Source: Catalimonadaceae bacterium JC749 (lineage in GTDB: Bacteria; Bacteroidota; Bacteroidia; Cytophagales; Cyclobacteriaceae). Taken from it: a stretch of 64,000 nt of DNA. Location: the NCBI GenBank assembly GCA_021730635.1, contig JAJNNC010000003.1, positions 372,001 through 436,000 of the forward strand, written 5' to 3'. This document shows, in pieces, positions 45,860 to 53,863 of the stretch; position 1 is the stretch's first letter; each line of letters begins with the position of its first letter. The position numbers and the translations under genes were made by a program. The notes below the pieces were generated by a model that saw only the letters and a list, made by a program, of their open reading frames with translations, did not search any database and had not been told where the DNA came from.

Positions 45860-46891
45860 ATGAAAAACCCGGTTCCTATCCCTATTACCCGGAAGCATAC
45901 ACCATTATTTGATGTGGCACAGGGTGTCACCGGCTTGCAGGTGATGATGGTAAATGTATATTTTATCAGCTATGGGGATGAAACAGGCCGTCCATGGTTT
46001 TTAGTAGATGCCGGCCTGGGTCAATGTGCCAAAAGAATCAGAAAAGCCGCCGAGACGCTGTTTGGCAAACACACCCGACCGGCTGGTATTTTGCTTACCC
46101 ATGGCCATTTTGATCATATTGGTGCGCTTTCAGACTTATTGAAGATATGGTTTGTTCCTATATATGCGCACCCTTTGGAACTACCCTATCTGACTGGACG
46201 CTCCGCTTACCCACCTCCAGACCCCACTGTGGGTGGAGGGGCACTGGCGCTGATGGCAGGTTTGTACCCCAAAAAACCGATCAACCTGGGAGAAAGAGTG
46301 CAACCCTTCCCTGCCGACGGCACCATTCCCGGTTTGCCGGGCTGGCAGGTACTGCATACCCCCGGACACACCCCAGGACATGTATCTTTTTACAGGGAAA
46401 GTGATGGTACGCTGCTGGCGGGAGATGCCATTACCACAGTGAAACAAGCGTCATTATCGGCAGTCCTTTCACAAAAAAAGGAAATTCATGGTCCTCCCGC
46501 CTATTATACTTCCGATTGGCAGGCAGCACAGCAGTCGGTATCTCAACTGGCGGCCCTCCAACCTACAGTGGTCGCCAGTGGTCATGGCCAGCCCATGCAG
46601 GGAGAATCCCTGCCTGCTAAACTCAGTGCCCTGTCCCGGCATTTTCAGGAATGGGCTGTTCCCAAACATGGGCGTTATGTTGACCAGCCTGCCCGGGCAG
46701 ATGAAAACGGCGTAGTGGATATTCCACCCCCGCTTTCTGATCCTTTGTATAATTTTAGAACCATCCTGCTGGTTGCCCTTGGCGGCATCGCCCTGGCGCT
46801 GCTAGGCAAGAAAATGGCAGATGAGAAGAAGGTTAAAAATAAAGGTAAGGGCAAAGCCAAAAAGAAGAAACCGTTTTCAAAATGGCGTTGA
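45860..46891 (+). CDS. MBL-fold metallo-hydrolase with C-terminal anchor
   Basis: A 343-residue metallo-beta-lactamase-fold protein. The Zn motif is THGHFDHIG (HxHxDH), with further ligands in HTPGHTPGHVSF and LLAGDAI. After the domain (to about 265) comes a hydrophobic helix (TILLVALGGIALALLG) and then a very basic tail (about 25 residues, many Lys). The substrate is not known; glyoxalase II, lactonase and RNase Z relatives share the core. The next gene overlaps its end by ten bases. No signal peptide is seen, so the catalytic part is likely cytoplasmic. Confidence 0.88.
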   Translation: MKNPVPIPITRKHTPLFDVAQGVTGLQVMMVNVYFISYGDETGRPWFLVDAGLGQCAKRIRKAAETLFGKHTRPAGILLTHGHFDHIGALSDLLKIWFVPIYAHPLELPYLTGRSAYPPPDPTVGGGALALMAGLYPKKPINLGERVQPFPADGTIPGLPGWQVLHTPGHTPGHVSFYRESDGTLLAGDAITTVKQASLSAVLSQKKEIHGPPAYYTSDWQAAQQSVSQLAALQPTVVASGHGQPMQGESLPAKLSALSRHFQEWAVPKHGRYVDQPARADENGVVDIPPPLSDPLYNFRTILLVALGGIALALLGKKMADEKKVKNKGKGKAKKKKPFSKWR

Positions 46892-47142
46892 ACGAGAAGC
46901 TGATCAAAAAGCTGAGTAAAATTTTTCCTCCTAAAACAAGAGTAGACGATGTTTTTAAAGGAAACGATATCACTGTAATCACCAACGAACGGGGCGAAGC
47001 AGTGACTTTGTTTATTGGCAAAAGAAAGGAGGATGGTAGTATTCGGGGGGAGCGGTATGTGCGCACCATCATAAGAAATGAAGAGGGATCAGCCATAGTA
47101 AAAAGCCACTGGGATAACAAAGGCAAGGTGAACGGACGTTGA
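46882..47142 (+). CDS. Small conserved hypothetical protein
   Basis: An 86-residue basic protein without a signal: LIKKLSKIFPPKTRVDDVFKGNDITVITNERGEAVTLFIGKRKEDGSIRGERYVRTI. It appears as a compact beta-rich protein. The start overlaps the upstream MBL gene by ten bases, which implies translational coupling. Unrecognised. Confidence 0.72.
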   Translation: MALNEKLIKKLSKIFPPKTRVDDVFKGNDITVITNERGEAVTLFIGKRKEDGSIRGERYVRTIIRNEEGSAIVKSHWDNKGKVNGR

Positions 47143-47186
47143 TAAGGCCCTGGCCAACAGGTAGTATGAATATAAATACGAAAAGA

Positions 47187-47216
47187 AGGGAACAGAAGCT
47201 GTTGGCTCTGCTCCCT
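47187..47216. terminator. Hairpin between converging genes
   Basis: AGGGA/TCCCT outer pairs and CAGA/TCTG plus GC/GC inner pairs form an imperfect stem. On the minus strand TCTTTTCG follows, on the plus strand seven As. It may stop the minus-strand gene. Confidence 0.35.
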
Positions 47217-47229
47217 AAAAAAACTTGTT

Positions 47230-47799
47230 TCAGGAATTTTTCAGATCGTCTTCCTGCGGGTATTCGTCAGAAGCAGGCGTACTTTTATCTCCCTCTGTTT
47301 TGTAAATACCCATATCGTTTTTTAGCACTCTGTCTTCATCAATATCCACTTCTTCCGGTCTCGCTTTGGTGTTGAGCTTTCTATCTTCTTGCATGGATTC
47401 CAGGTCACGCTTATCTTCATCGTTCAGACTATCTCCTTGCAGGTCCTCTTCTTCATCCATCATACTGGCCACATCCAGAATATCATTCATGATTTCGGGC
47501 AGGTCATGCTGCGCTACATAAAACACCTGGTGATGATCCATCTCCAGTTCTTCATCATAATGCGCATACTGAAACCCTTTCAGTACATCCCAGTCTATAT
47601 CGCCATACTGCTCCTTGAACTCATCAGAAAGCAAGGCGGCAGCACCACCTATGATGACCATTTGAGCACTGACTTCCTCCCGGACATCCTCTCTGATATT
47701 AAAATCTTCGTAATCTGTCCCTCCCATATATCCCTGGATCTCACGAATAGCATCTGCTATGTCCAGCAGTCTCTGTTTATCTTCGGTTCGTATATCCAT
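47230..47799 (-). CDS. HepT-like (DUF86) protein with acidic tail
   Basis: A 189-residue protein whose first about 105 residues resemble the HepT/DUF86 RNase-like helical fold: LLDIADAIREIQGYMGG, VREEVSAQMVIIGGAAALLSDEFKEQYGDIDW, and an ending like that of HepT (FYVAQHDLPEIMNDI). HepT toxins carry an R-x4-6-H-x-Y motif; here the equivalent segment is KGFQYAHYDE, so His and a following Tyr remain but the Arg is missing. A very acidic, likely disordered C-terminal tail of about 80 residues follows. No MntA-type nucleotidyltransferase partner is adjacent. The relationship is inferred by eye. Confidence 0.65.
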   Translation of the reverse strand: MDIRTEDKQRLLDIADAIREIQGYMGGTDYEDFNIREDVREEVSAQMVIIGGAAALLSDEFKEQYGDIDWDVLKGFQYAHYDEELEMDHHQVFYVAQHDLPEIMNDILDVASMMDEEEDLQGDSLNDEDKRDLESMQEDRKLNTKARPEEVDIDEDRVLKNDMGIYKTEGDKSTPASDEYPQEDDLKNS

Positions 47800-47979
47800 A
47801 AAGTAAATCCATTTAAAGGTTCCAATTATAAGATTATATATGATACCACTTTCTATAGCTTTTGTTTATCGAGACCTATGATAAAACTAAAAAGATGTCT
47901 ATTGAGGAAGCTATCTTCAAGAAAGAGCAGAAGGGTTCAACAAAAAAAATGATATTTTTTTAATGCGTTAAAACTTTTT

Positions 47980-48010
47980 TTGTCCGGCCAACATCCTTGC
48001 AGTAGCTTTA
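47980..48010 (+). promoter_or_regulatory. Promoter of the first ECF operon
   Basis: TTG (47980-47982, preceded by a T-run), a 20-base spacer and TAGCTTTA (48003-48010, one mismatch to TAnnTTTG) fit the Bacteroidota primary promoter; the predicted start is about 15 bases before the TTG start codon at 48030. Confidence 0.55.
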
Positions 48011-48029
48011 TCAACACAACCTTATACCA

Positions 48030-48617
48030 TTGGATATACCGGGGCAAACAGCGTATCTTCTTCAACTAGCCAGCAAAGGTGACAGGGCCGCTTTCAGCCG
48101 GTTGACGGCGATGTGGTACAGGCGTATCTACCTTTTTGCCTATAAATATATCGCCGACCGGGACACAGCCCTGGAGATCACGCAAAAAGTATTTATTGCT
48201 GCTTTTGAAAAGCTGAAACACCTGCAATCGCCCGATAAATTTAAGGCCTGGCTCTACCGGATTGCGGTCAACTACTGCCATGAAGAGGGAAGAAAGAAGA
48301 AGAGAAACCGCTGGGATGACCTGGACAAGCTGATACAGCAGGAACCCCCGCTCCCCAAGGGAGAAAATCCGGAACAAAAGCTGATGCAACAGGAGCTGAA
48401 AGATCAGTTGCTGAAAGCGCTATCGATGATCCCCGGTGAGCAACGAGAGGTAGTGATCATGAAAATATATGAAGAACTTAAATTCAAGGAAATTGCCGGT
48501 ATCCTGGCTATCTCGGAGAATACAGCTAAATCACGCCTGTATTACGGATTACACGCTTTGAAGAAAATTCTGGATCAATGGAATATCACTGTAAAAACTA
48601 TTTTTTATGAATCATAA
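48030..48617 (+). CDS. ECF-type RNA polymerase sigma factor, first module
   Basis: A 195-residue extracytoplasmic-function sigma factor. Region 2 is YLFAYKYIADRDTALEITQKVFIAAFEKL; region 4 is IPGEQREVVIMKIYEELKFKEIAGILAISENTAKSRLYYGLHALKK, the standard helix-turn-helix. The start is TTG (48030), required to keep region 2; the next internal Met would remove it. The next gene begins 11 bases before this stop, as usual for sigma/anti-sigma pairs. Confidence 0.93.
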   Translation: MDIPGQTAYLLQLASKGDRAAFSRLTAMWYRRIYLFAYKYIADRDTALEITQKVFIAAFEKLKHLQSPDKFKAWLYRIAVNYCHEEGRKKKRNRWDDLDKLIQQEPPLPKGENPEQKLMQQELKDQLLKALSMIPGEQREVVIMKIYEELKFKEIAGILAISENTAKSRLYYGLHALKKILDQWNITVKTIFYES

Positions 48618-49410
48618 ACCTGATCAACCGACCTTAATGGCTTATCTGTTTCAGGAGCTGGAGGAAGAAAAAGTCCGTTGGGTAGAAGCCTATCTGCAGG
48701 AGCACCCTGAAGTTAAGGCCGAACTGGAAGCCTTGTCGGAAATCCATCACCTGATGAAAAAAGGGGCGGAAGAGGAAGTGCCTCCCCTCCTGTTGCCGGA
48801 AGTCTATCCACCGCAACCCACTCCTCACAGAAATCTGTGGCTGCGCCTGGGCAGTATTGCCGCCTGTCTGACGCTACTGGTGCTGTTGATCTCCTGGGTG
48901 GGTTTACAGGTGCAGTACCGCAACCAAACTTTAACCATTCAGCTAGGGAAATCAACAGAAGACGCTATCCCCCGAAACGAGCAGGCTCCCCCTGTCGAGC
49001 ATACACCCTTGATCCGGCAGGTGGTACAGCAGGAAATAGAGGCCCTTCAGGATTCTCTCTCCGGCACTTTGCATCAGTTACAACAGTTGCAAACAGCCCT
49101 GCAAGCGCAAATACAACAAGATAGCCTGAGGCAAAAAGAGCTGACACGGCTGGCCAGAGACTATCAAAAGGAAACCAGCCGTCTGGTGTCTGAGATTATC
49201 AGCCAGGCCAGCCGTCAGCAACAGCAATATACGGATGAGCTACTGGAAGCTTTTTCCCAACATACCGCCCGGCAACGGGTGCGTGATTTGCAACTGATAG
49301 AAGAAACGCTGCTGAACATCCAGCAAAACACCCAGGAAAAACAACAACAAACGGAATTTATTGTCACACAACTGTATACCCAATTCAAACAGAAAAATGA
49401 TGAAAAGTAA
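48607..49410 (+). CDS. Putative anti-sigma factor with coiled-coil extension
   Basis: A 267-residue protein. The N-terminal 60 residues (MAYLFQELEEEKVRWVEAYLQEHPEVKAELEAL) look like the short helical anti-sigma domain; a single transmembrane helix follows at about 79-99 (GSIAACLTLLVLLISWVGL); the periplasmic part is a Gln/Glu-rich coiled coil. The layout fits a membrane-bound anti-sigma factor that holds the upstream sigma factor. No zinc-binding HxxxCxxC is present. It overlaps both neighbours (11 and 14 bases), so translation is coupled. Confidence 0.75.
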   Translation: MNHKPDQPTLMAYLFQELEEEKVRWVEAYLQEHPEVKAELEALSEIHHLMKKGAEEEVPPLLLPEVYPPQPTPHRNLWLRLGSIAACLTLLVLLISWVGLQVQYRNQTLTIQLGKSTEDAIPRNEQAPPVEHTPLIRQVVQQEIEALQDSLSGTLHQLQQLQTALQAQIQQDSLRQKELTRLARDYQKETSRLVSEIISQASRQQQQYTDELLEAFSQHTARQRVRDLQLIEETLLNIQQNTQEKQQQTEFIVTQLYTQFKQKNDEK

Positions 49411-50554
49411 ACGCTTATATACCCTTGGACTTTGCCTGCTGGTATTCACCTCCGGATGGGCGCAACAGAAAAGCATAGAAAAGGCCGCGATCCTGCAGAC
49501 AGCTTTAGAAGAATTTTTTAGGGCAGAGGGTCCTGAGGCCAAATTATGGCAACCGGAGCAGCATCGGGCACAAGGCACCTATATCCCCGGCTATGGCATG
49601 GTACTGAAAGCGCCTGCTTACCAGCCAGAGCCCATGATCATAAACCAGCATGCCTCTTCTCCGGATAGCCTGAACCATGACCTGAGGCAAAAGGTAACCG
49701 ACCTGATGACTGCCTTTCTCCAGCATTATGCCTCCCTGGCCTCCCTGGCCCCCCAGGAAAAAATATTAGTGTATTATGACAACACCATCCGTTGGAATGA
49801 CTTTAAATACTTTTATATTCCCGGACCCGACACAAAATTGAAAAAGAGTGAAGCACAAAATAATCCCGATTTTAATAACATTACGGCTTTAGTAAGCCAG
49901 GAAGATATTCAACAGCATCCTAACGACCTTAAAGAATATATTAAGATAGAAGTAAACCAGGAAGAAAATGACTACCTGCCTTACCGGGTGCTTGGCAAAA
50001 TATGGCATCAGTTGCTGGAAAACTCCTATGACAGCTTTGGCGATGTTCATCTTAAAACCGGCAGCATGGTCAGTTATCAGCTACTCAGTGGATTTGGTAT
50101 CATTTATTCTATCCCGCTGTCTCATCCTTTTTTCGCGTCCACTTTCCAACAACAGCAGATAGTAAAGGCTGTGCAGCAGGATATCATCCGCAGCCAGAAA
50201 GGCAATGCACCCAACCCGGACAATACAAAGGAGACAGTAGAGGTAGCCAATATAAAGGCAGAAATGGAAAAAATGGACCAGGCTGTTGACTCTATGTATG
50301 CGGCTTTCAAACAATCGTGGAAGCAACACATCGTGGAGTATGGCAGAACCCTGAAAAACTTACCCGCCGACCAAAGGCTGATGGTACACTTTACCTTGCC
50401 AGAACCGGGCTGTGAGTCGTGCACTGTGCCCTCTCAGGTAAGGTTTGTCGTAGAGAAAGAAGTACTGGATGATTATGATCAGGGAAACCTTAGCCTGCCA
50501 CAAGCAGCGGAAAAAGTGCAGGTAGAAGAATTCGGCAAAACTTCCCGATGGTAA
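49397..50554 (+). CDS. Exported protein of unknown function in ECF operon
   Basis: A protein of about 385 residues with a signal peptide (ends GWAQ). The rest is a soluble mixed alpha/beta protein with few family cues; it contains LLENSYDSFGDVHLKTGSMVSYQLLSG, and a pair of Cys in GCESCTVPS near the C-terminus. The position as third gene after the sigma and anti-sigma genes, and overlap with the latter, suggests that it is part of the regulated output or the sensing path. The start at the first of two Met codons (49397) is chosen for the signal sequence. Confidence 0.75.
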   Translation: MMKSKRLYTLGLCLLVFTSGWAQQKSIEKAAILQTALEEFFRAEGPEAKLWQPEQHRAQGTYIPGYGMVLKAPAYQPEPMIINQHASSPDSLNHDLRQKVTDLMTAFLQHYASLASLAPQEKILVYYDNTIRWNDFKYFYIPGPDTKLKKSEAQNNPDFNNITALVSQEDIQQHPNDLKEYIKIEVNQEENDYLPYRVLGKIWHQLLENSYDSFGDVHLKTGSMVSYQLLSGFGIIYSIPLSHPFFASTFQQQQIVKAVQQDIIRSQKGNAPNPDNTKETVEVANIKAEMEKMDQAVDSMYAAFKQSWKQHIVEYGRTLKNLPADQRLMVHFTLPEPGCESCTVPSQVRFVVEKEVLDDYDQGNLSLPQAAEKVQVEEFGKTSRW

Positions 50555-50730
50555 GTAGTTCTGTCGTAAGCAATTCGACCACCCTACTCTTTTAACTTTT
50601 ATCGAAAACCTTGTCAGGAACGCTCTCGCCCGTCAGGGTATTCCTGCTTTGTCTCCCTTACCATTCCTCTCTATCTTCTGAAGATTTGCTACAGCAATGC
50701 AGGTGGCTGCAAAAAATTTTCGTTGTAAGG

Positions 50731-50741
50731 TGTAACCTTTC
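50731..50741 (+). promoter_or_regulatory. Possible ECF-dependent -35 motif
   Basis: TGTAACCTTTC contains the AAC core common in -35 elements read by ECF sigma factors and lies 40 bases before the TTG start of the second sigma gene. This suggests autoregulation; the -10 element is not clear. Confidence 0.3.
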
Positions 50742-50780
50742 TGTTTTTCCCAAGTTTCCCCTCTCAAAAATAGCCAGCTA

Positions 50781-51329
50781 TTGGATTCTTACTCTGATAA
50801 TGCATTAATGCTCAAGGTACAACAAGGCCATCGGGATGCGATGGGGCTGCTTTTCGAAAGGCATCACCGCAAACTTTTCGGTTTTTTCTACCACTTGTCA
50901 GGACAGGTAGCATTAAGCGAAGACCTGGTGCAGACAGTCTTTTATAGAATGCTGAAGTATCCGCATACCTTCAAGGGAGAAGGTAATTTCATGACCTGGA
51001 TGTTTCATCTGGCGCGCAACGTATGGGCAGACCATTACAAAAAACTAAAGAAGATGCCTACCCAGGAAATTCAGGAAAAGCAAGCACCCTGGGAGGAAGC
51101 AGGCGCCGAAGCAGACCATGAAGACCATCTGTCACTGTTACAAAAGGCACTGCATTTCCTCAGTCCCGAGCGAAAAGAAGTACTGCTGCTGAGCCGTTAT
51201 CAGGGGCTACGATACCGGGAAATCGCAGACTTGTTGCAATGTTCGGAAGCGAATGTAAAAGTGAAAGTATTCCGGGCTATACAGGATTTGCGAAAAATTT
51301 TTCAGCAACTGGAAAAACAACATTTATGA
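50781..51329 (+). CDS. ECF-type RNA polymerase sigma factor, second module
   Basis: A 182-residue ECF sigma factor. Region 2: LFGFFYHLSGQVALSEDLVQTVFYRMLKYPHTFKGEGNFMTWMFHLARNVWADHYKK; region 4: FLSPERKEVLLLSRYQGLRYREIADLLQCSEANVKVKVFRAIQDLRK. It starts at TTG-GAT (50781), as does the first module's sigma factor; an ATG at residue 10 is the alternative. The stop overlaps the anti-sigma ATG by four bases (ATGA). Confidence 0.93.
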   Translation: MDSYSDNALMLKVQQGHRDAMGLLFERHHRKLFGFFYHLSGQVALSEDLVQTVFYRMLKYPHTFKGEGNFMTWMFHLARNVWADHYKKLKKMPTQEIQEKQAPWEEAGAEADHEDHLSLLQKALHFLSPERKEVLLLSRYQGLRYREIADLLQCSEANVKVKVFRAIQDLRKIFQQLEKQHL

Positions 51330-52120
51330 AAGATACACACAAGCTTTTGATCATGGATTACCTGGAAGGAAACTGGGATGAGCAGAAAGAAACCCAATTA
51401 CAACAACTGATGATGGCACAGGAGATTGATCCAAAAGAACTGCAGGCCTGGCAACAGCTGTATGCGCAGACGGGAACCTTACCACAACCTGCTCCTTCTG
51501 AGCGGCTGAGAGAAAATTTCTATGCTATGCTCAGCCAGGAAAAACGATCGTCTGAAAAGAATTTGTGGCAGCAGTTCGCCGGTTGGCTTCAGCAGAATCC
51601 CTCCATCCGCTTGTCTCATCTGGTCATAGGGATGGTGTTGGTCGCTATCGGTATCGCCATTGGTTTTTATCTGAATCCTACGGAACAGTACAAAGCACAG
51701 ATCAGCGGGTTGTCCGGAGAAATTCAGCAAATGCGGGAAGTGATGGTACTCACCCTGCTGGAGCAACCTTCGGCTACCCAGCGCCTGAAAGCTGTGAGCA
51801 TTACAACCGGTTTACAGCAGGCCGATGCGAAAGTGTACAACGCCTTACTCAGGACCCTGAATGAAGATGCCCAGGTAAATGTCAGGCTGGCAGCCTTAGA
51901 GGCTTTGCTACAGTATGCGCAGGATCCTATTGTGCGGGAAGGTTTGGTACAATCCATCTCTCTGCAAAGTTCTCCCCTGGTGCAGATTGCCCTGGCTGAA
52001 GCCATGGTGAAGATGCAGGAAACCCAGGCCGTAGACCCCCTGAAAAACCTGCTCGAACATGAAGACCTGAATGAAGTAGCCAAGCAGGCCATTGAAAAAA
52101 GTATTCGGACACTTATTTAA
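51326..52120 (+). CDS. Putative HEAT-repeat anti-sigma factor
   Basis: A 264-residue protein coupled to the second sigma gene through an ATGA overlap. Its N-terminus (LIMDYLEGNWDEQKETQLQQLM) has the compact helical look of anti-sigma domains; a transmembrane helix is at about 92-114 (LVIGMVLVAIGIAIGFYL). Beyond it are HEAT-like helical repeats (ALLRTLNEDAQVNVRLAALEALLQYAQDPIVREGLVQSI and ALAEAMVKMQETQAVDPLKNLL), which would lie on the periplasmic side and could bind a protein signal. The upstream in-frame extension to 51239 overlaps the sigma gene and is discarded. Confidence 0.75.
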   Translation: MKDTHKLLIMDYLEGNWDEQKETQLQQLMMAQEIDPKELQAWQQLYAQTGTLPQPAPSERLRENFYAMLSQEKRSSEKNLWQQFAGWLQQNPSIRLSHLVIGMVLVAIGIAIGFYLNPTEQYKAQISGLSGEIQQMREVMVLTLLEQPSATQRLKAVSITTGLQQADAKVYNALLRTLNEDAQVNVRLAALEALLQYAQDPIVREGLVQSISLQSSPLVQIALAEAMVKMQETQAVDPLKNLLEHEDLNEVAKQAIEKSIRTLI

Positions 52121-52125
52121 CCTTT

Positions 52126-52995
52126 ATGACCATGCTCTTTTTGATACTATTCGCACTGCTATTCGTTGGGAACCCTTCGGAAGCACAATCGCCTAGCCAC
52201 CGGGAAACCATTACCCGGACCCTGGAATTTTCTCAGGCAAGTGCCGACAACCTGCTTCTGCTGAAAAATATCAGTGGCGATGTAAAGATAGAAGGCTATG
52301 AGGGTACCGAAATCAAAATAACGGTAGAGAAAACCATCGAGGCCAGAAACCAGGAAGATTTGCAGCGGGGTGTGGAAGAAATACAACTGGCTACCCAGCA
52401 GGAAGGAAATACCATGATGGTCTATATGGATGCCCCTTTTGTGTTTTTTCAATGGAAGCAAGGGCATGCCCATTACCATGTGGATCGGGATGATGATGAC
52501 TACCAATACCGTATGGACTTCACCTTGCAGGTGCCCCGTCAACTGAACCTGGAAGTCTCTACCGTCAACGGAGGGATAGTAGAAGTGGAAAAAGTGCAAA
52601 GCCAGCGGATTGAAGTAGCGAATGTCAACGGTGGCATCCGATGTACTGAGATCAGTGGACAAACCAAAGCCACTACGGTGAATGGTGATGTAGATATAGA
52701 ATATGCACAGGCTCCCACAACAGACAGCCGTTTCAAGACCATCAATGGCGACATCACCCTGCTGATCCCTGAAAACCTGTCGGCCGACGTCACTTTCAAA
52801 AGCATGAATGGCGATTTCTATACTAATTTTGAAGAATTGAATTATCTGCCTGCAGAAGTTGAAACCCAAGAAGATCAGTCTGGCAAACGTACTACTTTCC
52901 GGATTGACCAAACCACCAAATTACGTATCGGCAAGGGTGGACCGCTCTATGAGATGGAAACCCTCAACGGTGAAGTATATTTAAAACATCAGTAA
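52126..52995 (+). CDS. DUF4097-type exported beta-helix protein, first copy
   Basis: A 289-residue exported protein; signal peptide to about EAQS. The body is a DUF4097-like ladder of short beta strands with repeating Asn-Gly turns (LLKNISGDVKIEGYEG, TVNGGIVEVEKV, NVNGGIRCTEIS, TVNGDVDIEYA, TINGDITLLIPE, SMNGDFYTNFEE, LNGEVYLKHQ), which implies a parallel beta-helix. Function unknown; such proteins are frequent as sigma-factor targets. Part of an operon: five bases from the anti-sigma gene, two from the next copy. Confidence 0.82.
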   Translation: MTMLFLILFALLFVGNPSEAQSPSHRETITRTLEFSQASADNLLLLKNISGDVKIEGYEGTEIKITVEKTIEARNQEDLQRGVEEIQLATQQEGNTMMVYMDAPFVFFQWKQGHAHYHVDRDDDDYQYRMDFTLQVPRQLNLEVSTVNGGIVEVEKVQSQRIEVANVNGGIRCTEISGQTKATTVNGDVDIEYAQAPTTDSRFKTINGDITLLIPENLSADVTFKSMNGDFYTNFEELNYLPAEVETQEDQSGKRTTFRIDQTTKLRIGKGGPLYEMETLNGEVYLKHQ

Positions 52996-52997
52996 TT

Positions 52998-53858
52998 ATG
53001 TTATCTATGAAAATGCTACATTCTACCCGGCGACTTTCTATCAAGCTGATTCATATCGTATTGCTTATGCTCCTGGTCTATCTACTGGCTTTTAGCCTGG
53101 CCCAGGCCCAAAACCAATCGGAGGAAATCCGCATTCCGCTGAGTAAACCCGGACAGGCCGGAGAACTGAAAGTACAACTCCTGAATGGCTCCATCATTGT
53201 AAGGGGTTATGAAGGCAATGAAGTGATCATACGGCCTTCCAGTGATGATGATGAAGACCATGAAGAAGAGGAAGAAGAAACTGAAAAGGGACTTCGCAAA
53301 ATTGGCAGCAGCAGCTTCGGTTTGGAAGCCGTGGAGGAAAACAACCGGGTTCATGTCGAACCTACTTTTCCCAATGGCACTATGCTGTTGGAAATTCAGG
53401 TGCCCACTAATTTTTCGGTGAAAGCCCAAACGGTGAACAACGGAAGAATCCGTATTGAAAACGTGCGGGGAGAAATTGAAGCGACCAATGTGAATGGTGA
53501 TATCAGTCTGGAAAAAATTTCCGGCTCAGCCGTGGCTAATACAGTCAACGGTGAACTAACCGCCACCTTTGAGGAAGTAACGCCTGATACGCCTATGTCT
53601 TTCACCAGCCTCAACGGAGATATTGATGTTACTTTTCCTGCCTCCACTAAAATGCTGGCCAAAATGAAATCGGCTAACGGGGAAATCTATACAGACTTTG
53701 ACATGGAACTGAACCAAACAAACAACCGTGAAACCTCTAACAAAGGAGGTGTGTACCGTGTCAGATTGGATAACCAGGTCAGTGGCAAAGTCAATGGCGG
53801 GGGGCCTGAGATGTATTTTGAAAACCACAACGGCGACATTGTGATCCGAAAGCGCTGA
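52998..53858 (+). CDS. DUF4097-type exported beta-helix protein, second copy
   Basis: A 286-residue protein with a signal peptide (AFSLAQAQ) and the same beta-ladder style: LLNGSIIVRGYEGNEVIIRP, TVNNGRIRIENVRGEIEATNVNGDISLEKISGSAVANTVNGELTATFEEVTP, SLNGDIDVTFP, SANGEIYTDFD, NHNGDIVIRKR. An acidic loop (SSDDDEDHEEEEEETEKG) at about 75-92 distinguishes it from the first copy, with which it is clearly paralogous. It is the last gene of the second ECF operon and converges on the FG-GAP gene. Confidence 0.82.
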   Translation: MLSMKMLHSTRRLSIKLIHIVLLMLLVYLLAFSLAQAQNQSEEIRIPLSKPGQAGELKVQLLNGSIIVRGYEGNEVIIRPSSDDDEDHEEEEEETEKGLRKIGSSSFGLEAVEENNRVHVEPTFPNGTMLLEIQVPTNFSVKAQTVNNGRIRIENVRGEIEATNVNGDISLEKISGSAVANTVNGELTATFEEVTPDTPMSFTSLNGDIDVTFPASTKMLAKMKSANGEIYTDFDMELNQTNNRETSNKGGVYRVRLDNQVSGKVNGGGPEMYFENHNGDIVIRKR

Positions 53859-53863
53859 TGACC

